Source: Chara braunii
Taxonomy: Eukaryota > Streptophyta > Charophyceae > Charales > Characeae
Direction: 5' to 3'
Assembly: GCA_003427395.1 (NCBI GenBank)
Contig: BFEA01000054.1
Coordinates: forward strand, 2,227,309-2,250,739
DNA length: 23,431 nucleotides
Shown: piece after piece, positions 1 to 7,459 of the stretch
Layout: each line of letters opens with the position of its first letter
Position numbering within the stretch: position 1 is the stretch's first letter
Notes under the pieces: generated by a model
What the model saw: only the letters and a program-made list of their open reading frames with translations
Database searches by the model: none
What the model was told of the DNA's origin: nothing
Position numbers and translations under genes: made by a program

Positions 1-600
1 TCTCCTCTCCCCCCGCCCCCCGGTCGTTTTATTTTCATTCCCATAATCATGCGAGTCGAGCCCTCTGGTACTTCCCAAATTTGACACGAAAAAAAAGGCC
101 TTTTGAAATTTGAGTGGGGGGGTGGGGCAAAAAAATAAGTAAATAATTAAAAAAAATTCCAACGGGAGCTCGTCAAGGATTCGTTTGCGTTCTTGAAATG
201 AAACACACACACTAAAAAATACCTCGTCACGTCATTTGCACTCTTTCGCCCAGATGTAAAAGGTGGTGGTGCTTTTTTTTTTTTTTTTTTTTTTTGGGAC
301 GAGTAGTCGGAGTTTTCCACGCCCTGTGCGATCGGAAATAGGTCGGAGCGAGCATGGCAGTGATGAAAAGGACAAAAAGAGCGTTGAAATTCGTTGTCGT
401 CATCCGAGGTGAAGATCACGCGAACGCCGGTTCGTGCGCAATCCATCTGCGGTGGCAGTGATGCCGAGCCCAGCCCACTCATGTCGAGGCAATCGCGAGT
501 TTAAATCTTGAAAGGTATAATGAATAAGATAACTGTGAATGGAGAGAGAAGCGGACAAAAATGCTCGACAAGTTTAAATCATAATGCCAACGCAGAGATG
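1..600. other. No gene seen; A/T-rich spacer with poly(T) run
   Basis: No supported coding or RNA gene is visible. The stretch holds an uninterrupted run of 23 T at 273-295 (a poly(A) tail if read on the minus strand) and several shorter A runs. The open frame across the poly(T) reads through a polylysine stretch on the minus strand and has no recognisable domain. Confidence 0.6.
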
Positions 601-715
601 GGCTTAGCAAACACACTGGCCATGAGCTCGATCGCATCCCGAAGTCCGAAGTCAAGCGCTGTTAAGCTGGAACATCGATAAGATGGGTGACCACCTCTCG
701 GCCTCGCTGCAAATC
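601..715 (+). pseudogene. 5S rRNA-related sequence (pseudogene or SINE3-like head)
   Basis: From 630 to 710 the sequence follows the eukaryotic 5S rRNA layout. It has a GATCGCATC start of the loop A/helix III region, TCCGAAGTCAAGCG matching the internal A-box region, and AAGATGGGTGACCACCT matching the C-box. The distance between A-box and C-box equals that of plant 5S rRNA (a 37-nt segment with no gap). The first 30 nt are poorly conserved and no clear helix I can be drawn between the ends. It is therefore probably a decayed 5S copy or the head of a 5S-derived SINE rather than a working gene. No T-run terminator follows directly. The 5S relation is read from the sequence; the origin is inferred. 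Confidence 0.65.
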
Positions 716-791
716 GCGGACGGGGAAGGGAAGTGAGTGGACGGGTTAAAGATCACTTACTGATGATGACAATGCACCTGCCAGCTGCCGC

Positions 792-990
792 GGATGATGG
801 TGATGATGATAATGATTGATGAAGACGGGATCGGTTCTCCTTTTTTCTTTCGGTCTCTGCCTCGTCGCACCAACAACAACAACAACAAAAAAAAAAACCA
901 AGCCCAAAAAGCGAGGGTGCAGGTTGAAATTCGTCGTCTTCTTATGTTGAACAGCTAGCTTGGAAAAGCGAAAAAAAAAAAAAAGAAAAA
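792..990. repeat. Short simple repeats (ATG)n, (CAA)n and A-rich tracts
   Basis: A GATGATGGTGATGATGAT stretch at about 792-822 is followed by CAACAACAACAACAAC near 871-886 and long A runs near 887-1030. Open frames across it translate as polyhistidine or polyphenylalanine and are artefacts of the repeats. Confidence 0.75.
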
Positions 991-1118
991 AAAGAATGTC
1001 AAGTTTAAAAGAAAAAGGGAAAAAAAAAGAGCTTGCTTTGGGCATGCTCTGCTCAGCGCTCACAAACGTCGGCTGAAAAATTCCGGCGGAACTAAAAAGG
1101 AAAACAATCTGCTCAATC

Positions 1119-1265
1119 TGCTCAATCAATCAATCAATCAATTAATTAATCAAATTAATCAATTGATCTGTCGGTCAATCAACCAATTAATCAGTTCTAT
1201 CAACCAATCAATCAATCAATCAGTCAACCAATCAAGTAATCGAACAATCGATCAATCTATCGAAT
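1119..1265. repeat. (AATC)n tetranucleotide microsatellite, degenerate
   Basis: Repeated TCAATCAATCAATCAAT, then AATTAATCAA variants and again CAATCAATCAATCAGTCAAC. About 145 bp in total with interruptions. No coding content. Confidence 0.85.
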
Positions 1266-1470
1266 CGGTCGAGGGAAAAAGGAGGAATGTTGAAGAAAAG
1301 TACCAGTAATGAACTGTTCTGTTGCTTGTTTGATTGACCTGATTACTTGTTTGATTAACCGTATGTATGCGAAGGCTCTCTCACGCCAAGCCTTCCTCCT
1401 ATGCCACGTCAGCGAAGGGATCCCTCCAGATCTGGTCGTTGATTGACCGGATGTATGCGAAGTCGAAGAG

Positions 1471-1479
1471 AGAACATGT
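1471..1479 (+). repeat. Left target-site duplication of the U2 retrocopy
   Basis: AGAACATGT lies directly before the first base of the U2-like sequence and is repeated exactly at 1608-1616 after its A-rich tail. Confidence 0.8.
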
Positions 1480-1607
1480 ATACCTTTCTCGGCCTTTTGG
1501 CGAAGATCAAGTGTAGTATCTGTCCTGATCAGTTTAATATCTGATCCGTGGTCCATCGGACCATTAAAAAAAAAAAGAAAAAAAAAAGAAAAGAAAAAAA
1601 AAGGGAA
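1480..1607 (+). pseudogene. U2 snRNA retropseudogene, 3'-truncated, A-tailed
   Basis: The sequence begins with ATACCTTTCTCGGCCTTTTG, the conserved 5' end of U2 snRNA. It continues through the branch-site recognition block (GTGTAGTATCTGT) and stem IIa (ATCAGTTTAATATCTGAT) to a short GGTCCATCGGACC hairpin. It stops at about 1564, just before the Sm-site region, and passes into an A-rich tail (about 1565-1607). The missing 3' half means it cannot be a functional snRNA. The exact 5' end, the A-rich tail and the 9-bp direct repeats on both sides are the marks of LINE-type target-primed reverse transcription. The one clear core difference from plant U2 is GGCGAAGATC for GGCTAAGATC. Confidence 0.93.
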
Positions 1608-1616
1608 AGAACATGT
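1608..1616 (+). repeat. Right target-site duplication of the U2 retrocopy
   Basis: AGAACATGT identical to 1471-1479, placed immediately after the A-rich tail. Confidence 0.8.
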
Positions 1617-1683
1617 CGAGGGGCGCAAGCGCGCCAGATCTGGACGAAAATTTCCCATCGTTTTGCGACCCCGCGCAGTGTGC

Positions 1684-2012
1684 CCATACGACTCCGTCCC
1701 GGCGGGGCCGAGTCCCATCGGCACATGCCTCGGTCCCCAAGTCCCATCGTCACAGGCCTCCTAACGCCCATCGGCGCGCAGGCCTAAGTCCCATCGGCAC
1801 ACGCCTTAGTCCCGAAGTCCCATCGCCGCGCAGGCCTAAGTCCCATCGGCACAAGCCTCGTAAGTCCCGGTCCCATCACCACGTGTCTCCTCAGTCCCAT
1901 CTGCGCAGGCCTCCTAACTCGCATCCGCCTGGCGGGCACGAGTCCCATCGGCACGTGGCTCCTAAGCCCCCCACCCGCGCAGGCCTCCTAAGTGCCATCG
2001 GCACTGCGCGCC
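1684..2012. repeat. Degenerate GC-rich minisatellite, about 23-30-bp units
   Basis: At least ten variants of a unit built on AGTCCCATCGGCAC and CAGGCCTCCTA repeat head to tail. Spacing between successive CCCATC motifs is mainly 23-30 bp. Open frames on both strands arise from the repeat and show no domain. Confidence 0.8.
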
Positions 2013-2130
2013 GTTCTTCTCCCACGGGAGCTGAGCGGGAAGAATGGCCCGGGGAGAGAAGACGATGACGACAAGAAATAAAGAAGCGATGGCGCTGAAG
2101 GGAAGAAACCATGTACATACATCGGGGCAA

Positions 2131-2131
2131 G

Positions 2132-2164
<33 letters not shown>

Positions 2165-2166
2165 AT
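2131..2166. repeat. (TC)n(TA)n compound microsatellite
   Basis: A CTCTCTCTCT tract runs directly into TATATATATA, just upstream of the SINE-like element. Confidence 0.9.
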
Positions 2167-2244
2167 ATCTTAGATGGGCTTCCAATGGTCCACGTGGCAT
2201 ATCTCGAATGGTTGGTGGTCCTCCATCGCTTGCCAGTCTGTCAC

Positions 2245-2430
2245 AGCAACAATTAGCCCATCGGTCGGTTAGGTGTCCACCTGGCAAGTGGAAGGTTACG
2301 TGTTCGATTCTCCCTCCCCTCCACTGCGCGGCTGCTCTCTCTACCTTTACTCCAGTAAAACGGTTTGGTGTGGACCTGGTGCTGCCCGCGGATCTTCCTC
2401 TCGTTCGCCCTTGATGCTCTCTTTTTTTCT
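2245..2430 (+). mobile_element. tRNA-derived SINE-like element
   Basis: The head has the pol III internal promoter layout of a tRNA. An A-box-like TAGCCCATCGG lies at 2254-2264 and a B-box GTTCGATTC at 2302-2310, 48 nt apart. Between them an anticodon arm is intact: a 5-bp stem TCCAC/GTGGA (2276-2280 and 2288-2292) around the 7-nt loop CTGGCAA, with GGC in the anticodon position. The T-stem and acceptor stem no longer pair, so it is not a working tRNA. The GGTTACGTGTTCGATTCTCC block resembles the B-box region of plant SINE heads. The 3' limit is uncertain; I place it at the T-rich tract near 2420-2430. No target-site duplication was found. Confidence 0.6.
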
Positions 2431-2611
2431 TGTTCTTCTCCACTTTAACTAACGTTTTTTTTTTTCTTCCAAATGATATACTGTATTTTTTTTTCTGCGG
2501 TGGCACTTTGTTCTCCTCCTAATTTTTACGAATTTCTCGCTTTAAAAAAAAAAAAAAGTTGTTTTGGCCTGTTCTAATTTGCAGCTGCTTCCTCCCTCAC
2601 GGATGTCCATT

Positions 2612-2687
2612 TTGTCGTCGGCGGCAATCCCAAGGCTTGCGGGGAATAGTTGTCGTCGGCGGCAATCCCAAGGCTTGCGGGGAATAG
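2612..2687 (+). repeat. Perfect 38-bp tandem duplication
   Basis: The 38-bp unit at 2612-2649, beginning TTGTCGTCGGCGGCAATCCC, is repeated without change at 2650-2687. The lack of divergence suggests a recent event. Confidence 0.95.
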
Positions 2688-2707
2688 ATCGCCTGCTATC
2701 GTCTTCC

Positions 2708-2794
2708 CCCGAACACAACGCACCCTGATTATGACTGCATCGAGCCGGAAAGATGGCTTGTATACATTCAGAAGCAGGGTGCGTTGTGTTCGGG
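2708..2794. repeat. 20-bp perfect inverted repeat (stem-loop)
   Basis: CCCGAACACAACGCACCCTG at 2708-2727 is the exact reverse complement of 2775-2794, with a 47-nt loop. No transposase or target-site duplication is visible around it. Confidence 0.9.
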
Positions 2795-2949
2795 AGGAGG
2801 ACGGTGGCGCTGAAAGACTGCCACGTCCCTTGTGCTTGATGACACCTACCCCCCTCAGAGTTTCTTCTTGTTTTTTTTTTTTTGTTTCCCCTTTTTTTCC
2901 CCTCCCAATCGTTTTCTCTGCCTGCTCATCTATTTCATACCCGTTTACA

Positions 2950-3068
2950 TTTTTTTTATTTTATTTTAATTTCTCGATTTAGGAGTGTCATCCTTGCGCA
3001 GGGGCCATGCTGATCCTCTCTCTCTCTCTCTCTCTGTATCCTTCCAATTTCAGCGGATGTCCCGAAGC
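2950..3068 (-). pseudogene. U6 snRNA retropseudogene with (GA)n expansion
   Basis: On the minus strand from 3068 the sequence reads CTTCGGGACATCCGCTGAAA, then TTGGAAGGATACAGAG. A (GA)n expansion follows where U6 has GAGAAGATTAGC, then CAGCATGGCCCCTGCGCAAG, GATGACACTC and AAATCGAGAAAT, ending near 2969. An A-rich tail follows (2950-2968). Both ends are of plant U6 type. The first four nucleotides of U6 are missing, the ACAGAGA region is disrupted by the dinucleotide expansion, and no pol III terminator is present, so it is a retrocopy. Flanks share only GTAAA, so a target-site duplication is not established. Confidence 0.92.
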
Positions 3069-3188
3069 ATTATTTACCTTTTTCTTAGGCCGCTGATGTA
3101 TTTTAGTGTTAATTCTTTCCCCTTCTGATCTTCACTGATCCCCCTTTTGTTTTTTAACTGTAGGCTCAGGTCATCGATCCCGATGGGC

Positions 3189-3191
<3 letters not shown>

Positions 3192-3231
<40 letters not shown>

Positions 3232-3258
3232 CCAGTGTTTTTTTTTTTTTTTTTTTTT
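3192..3258. repeat. Two long poly(T) runs
   Basis: Thirty-eight T at 3192-3229 and twenty-one T at 3238-3258, separated by GCCCAGTG. They could be poly(A) tails of minus-strand retrocopies, but no recognisable element is attached. Confidence 0.85.
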
Positions 3259-3720
3259 CTGATTTGTTTCTCCAATCTTCTGTTAAGTTCCTGTCCTTTT
3301 CTTGTTCTCTCTTGCTGCCGCTCTTTTCTTACCTCTACTTCTCCTCCCGCTCCCCCCCCCCCTCCTCCCCCCGGCGCCTCCCACTTCCCTCCCTTTTGCT
3401 CCTTCTGTTTGTGCTTGCGCAAAGAACTTCATGCTTATCTGCTTTCTATCTTTCCTTGGGAGCATGTTTGCAATGCATCTTCCCCTTTTTATGGATATGT
3501 TCATGTTCTGAACTTGTTACCTCTTTCCTGGCACCTTCTTGGCAGTCTTTCTCTGGCGTCGTGTTCTTTGACACGTGTCAACGACTTTATTTCTTTTCCT
3601 TTTTTTTTTTTTCTTTTCTTTTTTTTCCCCTCTTTGTTTCCCTTGTGGTCCATCTACTCCTTCCTTTCAGCGAACTTTCACCATCTTCATAATCTGTTCG
3701 TACTGCTTGATTGATTGTCC
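3259..3720. other. Pyrimidine-rich low-complexity stretch, no gene seen
   Basis: The plus strand is dominated by C and T with many homopolymer runs (C run near 3351-3362, T runs near 3599-3627). The long open frames (for example 3147-3692) translate as Phe/Ser/Leu/Pro runs that follow the composition. I see no start context, domain or splice structure to support a gene. Confidence 0.7.
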
Positions 3721-3986
3721 TTTCCTTTTCTGCCACCGGCTATCTCGGTGCGCCACGTGTCACGCACTACTAGTTATCTCCAAGTGTATCTAGCGCCACC
3801 GTCGTTCTGTGAAAGTATATTCCTCTCTTGGAGAAGATACTTTCACGACGCACTTCCAGTACGTCGTCACATACAAGCGCACACACCCACGATGAAGGCA
3901 AAAGACTAGCTTTTATCTAAACCTTGGATGTCAGAAATGAATGACTCATATCATTCCTCGGCGGGCACACAAACACGATTATCAGA

Positions 3987-4030
<44 letters not shown>

Positions 4031-4035
4031 CGCAC

Positions 4036-4071
<36 letters not shown>

Positions 4072-4135
4072 ACACGCGCGCACACACAGAAACATATGGC
4101 GAACATGACAACGGTCACACACACACACACACAGA
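3987..4135. repeat. (CA)n microsatellite, interrupted
   Basis: Long CACACACACA tracts with CG and CGCG interruptions span about 3987-4090, and a second short tract lies at 4117-4133. The cysteine/valine-rich frames on the minus strand are repeat translation. Confidence 0.95.
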
Positions 4136-4170
4136 CCCAAACATGTGGTTGGGGGGGCGGAAGACGGACA

Positions 4171-4253
4171 CACGTAGGCCGGGGTACGAGCCGTTGCGTT
4201 CCTCTACAAACCTCTTCCGCGCTGCTCACGTAGGCAGGGGTACGAGCCGTTGC
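4171..4253 (+). repeat. 27-bp direct duplication
   Basis: CACGTAGGCCGGGGTACGAG followed by CCGTTGC at 4171-4197 recurs with one difference at 4227-4253, a 56-bp offset. The second copy is followed by a weak B-box-like GTTCGAATTC near 4295, but no tRNA fold could be drawn. Confidence 0.85.
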
Positions 4254-4346
4254 AAAGACGCTCGATTTCGGTGTAGATTGGGACGATGACCACGTTCGAA
4301 TTCTAACGGCACAAAGCCAAATGGTCACTTCTAACCCACGCACACA

Positions 4347-4406
4347 CACACACACATATATGTATATACTCTATTTGACGATATATATATATATATGTTT
4401 GTGACG

Positions 4407-4466
<60 letters not shown>

Positions 4467-4500
4467 GATATATATATATATATATATTATATATATACAG
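4347..4500. repeat. (CA)n/(TA)n/(GA)n compound microsatellite
   Basis: Alternating TA tracts introduced by GACGATATATA, and a GA tract at about 4421-4465. The GACGATATATA junction occurs several times here and again at 4694, suggesting that the TA arrays belong to a repeated unit. Confidence 0.9.
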
Positions 4501-4522
4501 GGTTCAGCCTCCTGATGAGTTG

Positions 4523-4843
4523 GTGAAACTCCGACGAAACAGTTTGTCACAGCCCCTCATTTGTTATCCTCTTCTCCCTCTCTGCCGACGGTTTACTGGG
4601 CAGTTCTCTCTCTCTCTCTCTATATATATACAGCCCCTCGTTTGTTGTCCTCTTCTCCCTCTCTGCCTACGGCTTACCGGGCAGCTCCGTTTGACGATAT
4701 ATATATGAAACTCTGACGAAACAGTTTGTCATCACAGCCCCTCGTTTCTTGTCCTCTTCTTCCCCCCCTCTCTGCCGACGGTTTACCGGGCAGCCCGGTA
4801 AACCGTAGGCAGAGAGGGAGAAGAGGACAGCAAACGAGGGGCT
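4523..4843. repeat. Four copies of a ~50-85-bp unit, last one inverted
   Basis: A unit containing CAGCCCCTCGTTTGTTGTCC and ending CGGTTTACCGGGCAG occurs at 4523-4603, 4631-4684 and 4707-4793 in direct orientation and at 4793-4843 inverted. The first and third copies also carry the upstream block GACGAAACAGTTTGTC. Copies 3 and 4 meet head to head and form a palindrome (listed separately). Copies are separated by TC and TA microsatellites. I do not recognise the family. Confidence 0.9.
4738..4843. repeat. Near-perfect ~50-bp-arm palindrome
   Basis: The sequence is symmetric about base 4792: ACCGGGC, a single A, then GCCCGGT. The arms extend to about 4738 and 4843 with only a few mismatches or small length differences in the pyrimidine tract. 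The loop is essentially zero, so a cruciform or long RNA hairpin is possible. Confidence 0.92.
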
Positions 4844-4856
4844 ATATATATACATG

Positions 4857-5330
<474 letters not shown>

Positions 5331-5774
5331 CTCTGTGAAGGTGGTTTTTGACATCTTGTCACTAATGATCACAGAGGTGCGTAGAAGATGAAGGCGTGGA
5401 ATGTTATGCAGTCCGTCGATGCGCATCGTACTTCTCCTTGATGGTTATCCCGTCGAGCAGCCGGTAATTTGTCGGCTGGTAATGGGCCGGCATTTTTTTA
5501 TGGATCTGGCAGAATCAGGTCTGTGCGTCCGTGCCTGCAAAAATAATCACACCTTTTGTAGACGATCGAGCTAGTTAGCAATAGATTGAAATTTGAAAGT
5601 TAGAAACTTTTTTTTTTTGTTTTTTTTGTTGTGAATACGGATATCTGTTCTTGATAGTTCTTTCCAGTGAAGGGAAAAAAAAAAGAAGAAGATACTCCAC
5701 TGGAGTCCATCTAGTTAAGTGTCAGTTAACCTGTGCACGTGTACACACAGCTGAGCAGTCCGTCCTAGTAGGCA
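5331..5774. other. No gene seen
   Basis: Unique-looking sequence with a short GTCGGCTGGTAATGGGCCGG internal repetition near 5470 and a T run near 5608-5629. No supported open frame, RNA gene or known repeat was recognised. Confidence 0.5.
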
Positions 5775-6145
5775 GACTTCTTTCTCAGCTCCGTGTCTGC
5801 ACGCGTGCACGTGTGCATGCACAGATTACCTGGCATGCACACCTCTGCATGCACACCTGCGAATGCACACGTGCACATAACGGAATGGAGAAAAATCTGC
5901 CGAGACTTCCGTGTGTGCACGTGTGCATGGACAGATTACTTGGCATGCAGACGTGCACATAACGGAAATGAGAAATCTGCCGAGGACTTCTGTGTGTGCA
6001 CGTGTGCATGGACAGATTACTTGACATGCACACGTGCACATAACGGAATTGAGAAGTCTGCCGAGACTTTCCTGTGTGCAGGTGTGCATGGACAGATACA
6101 CCTGGCATGCACACGTGCACACACGGAGCTGAGAAGTCTGTCCAA
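5775..6145. repeat. Dyad-symmetric minisatellite, ~75-82-bp units, about 4 copies
   Basis: Each unit contains TGTGTGCACGTGTGCATG, a spacer GACAGATTACTTGG, and the reverse complement CATGCACACGTGCACA, so every unit can fold as a hairpin. Units are joined by CGGAATGAGAAATCTGCCGA-type linkers. The array ends are themselves inverted: CTCAGCTCCGTGT near 5785 matches ACACGGAGCTGAG near 6120. Open frames on both strands are rich in Cys/His/Thr because of the repeat and are not supported as genes. Confidence 0.9.
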
Positions 6146-6298
6146 GTCTCCGCAAGTAGTGAACTGCCCCTGTGAGGGCCAAAGCTTTGGCCCGGGTAAT
6201 GCTTTTGACGTTTCCTAGGTAGGCCCTCCAGCGAAGAGCCCTCTTGTTGTAGGGAGTGCATGAAGGAGGAAGAAATGCCCAGGTTTCAACCAGGTTTC

Positions 6299-6392
6299 TT
6301 TTTTTTTTTTTTTTTTTTTTTAATCACCAAACATGCACTGCCCCGTCTATTCTGGGGGATTCCAGTCCGGTTGCTTATCACCGGCAAGCAGA
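6299..6392 (-). mobile_element. 5'-truncated copy of a LINE 3' end with poly(A)
   Basis: Read on the minus strand, a segment from about 6390 to 6340 matches the 3' tail of the LINE at 13030-13079 (about 43 of 50 positions). It ends in 23 A (6299-6321 as T on the plus strand). Both copies contain CTTGCCGGTGA, GCAACCGGACT and CCCCCAGAATAGA, which fold into two short hairpins (CCGGT/ACCGG and CCCC/GGGG). A shared tail next to poly(A) is what a severely truncated LINE insertion, or a SINE using the same reverse transcriptase, would leave. Confidence 0.7.
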
Positions 6393-6602
6393 AACCCCTT
6401 CAATTCTCGAAGTGTGACATTACACAGGCATCTTGCATCCTCCGCTTCAGTACCCTGACTGCAACCACTTTCCAGCCAGTTTCTGGGCACTGTCCGGCTA
6501 GTTTCCAGAATTTCAGGGATTGCGGCCAGCTTCCCACCAGTGTCCAAAACTTCAGTTCCCGAACTGCGACCTGTTTGCGCCTGGCTGGATCACACGCGTT
6601 AA
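6393..6602. other. No gene seen; degenerate internal repetition
   Basis: The motif CAGYTTCC/CCAGTTTC followed by CAGTGTCC or CACTGTCC and TTCAG repeats loosely at 40-60-bp intervals. No RNA or coding feature is supported. Confidence 0.5.
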
Positions 6603-6691
6603 GAAATTGGAAGCATACAGAGAGGATTAGATTAGCATGGCCCCTGCACATTCTAGGATGACATGTGTGCACAAATGGAGAAATGGTGGCC
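6603..6691 (+). pseudogene. U6 snRNA-derived pseudogene
   Basis: GAAATTGGAAGCATACAGAG, then AGGATTAGATTAGCATGGCC, CCTGCACATTCTAGGATGAC and CACAAATGGAGAAATGGT follow U6 snRNA in order. The 5' stem-loop is missing (5' truncation). GATTA is duplicated inside the catalytic-core region, and small insertions interrupt CGCAAGGATGACACGC. An A-rich tract (6697-6720) follows. It is not functional as an snRNA. No target-site duplication was found. Confidence 0.88.
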
Positions 6692-6724
6692 ATACAGACA
6701 AACAAACAAAAAAAGGAGAAAGGT

Positions 6725-7120
6725 CATGTCTTGGATGGAGCATCCGGTTTTGGTTGACACATGGTTGCTTCCCATGGTTCACATGTCATCATCTGCTATT
6801 TGTTAATGAATGGGAGGAGAATCAGAAGCTGCTTCAACTGCGTGTGGCTATTGTTACAATTCCCCATGACGACTGCTGTGCATATTAGCCTTTTGGGGGT
6901 GGGGGGGCACTGAAGCCTATGTGAGGAGGCATGCAAAGATTCGGAATTACCAAAATGGAAGTAACTTATCTGACCTATCCTAGGCTGGTTGCTTTTCTGT
7001 CTCATGCAGATCACCACAGTGCATCATGCTGAAGTCCACAGAAAGGTGAAAAGCCATCTTCATTGTTGATGCTCTTTCTGGCCATTCTCTACTCGTATTT
7101 TGCTGCAAGGGGGGACAGTG
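6725..7120. other. No gene seen
   Basis: Mixed-composition sequence without a convincing coding frame, repeat or RNA. A G run lies near 6894-6907. Confidence 0.5.
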
Positions 7121-7124
7121 GAGA

Positions 7125-7450
7125 ATGTTCCTCCCCTCTCCAGCCCCTCCCTCCCCTCTCCTCCTGTCTCCTGCTGTCTTTTTCCATCTGCTCCTGTCTC
7201 CTCCTGTATCGTCTCTTCTCCTTCTGTCTTCTTCTCCGCTCTCTTCATCTCTTGGCCCCTCTTCTCATTTCTCCTACCCTCTCCTACTTTGAACTATATT
7301 CTCCTACCCTCTCCTACTTTGAACTATATTCTCCCACACTCCTCTTTCTCCCTTGTTACCCTCCCTTATCCCCTCCTTCCCTCTTCCTCCCCCCCCCCCC
7401 CCCCCCCCAAAACCCTCGCCCCAACACCCTCTTTTACTCTCCCCTCCAGT
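7125..7450. repeat. Pyrimidine-rich tract with 30-bp x2 repeat and C run
   Basis: The plus strand is a long CTCCT-type pyrimidine tract. Inside it a 30-bp unit beginning CTCCTACCCTCTCCTACTTT occurs at 7271-7300 and, unchanged, at 7301-7330. A poly(C) run lies at about 7390-7408. Pro/Ser/Leu-rich frames here are compositional. Confidence 0.85.
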
Positions 7451-7459
7451 GTGGCAGTG

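Noticed and set aside
3147-3692. Plus-strand frame of 181 codons, apparently membrane-protein-like
   Set aside because: The hydrophobic stretches are poly(T)-encoded phenylalanine and CT-rich serine/leucine. Simple sequence explains it fully.
4227-4330. Possible tRNA or SINE with B-box-like GTTCGAATTC
   Set aside because: No cloverleaf arms could be drawn and the A-box candidate is about 65 nt away. The upstream part is a local duplication.
4000-4355. Cysteine/valine-rich minus-strand proteins
   Set aside because: They are translations of the (CA)n microsatellite.
5785-6261. Repeated Cys/His-rich frames on both strands, reminiscent of zinc fingers
   Set aside because: They come from the TGTGCACGTGTGCATG repeat and its complement. 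Both strands are open, and no regular zinc-finger spacing is kept.
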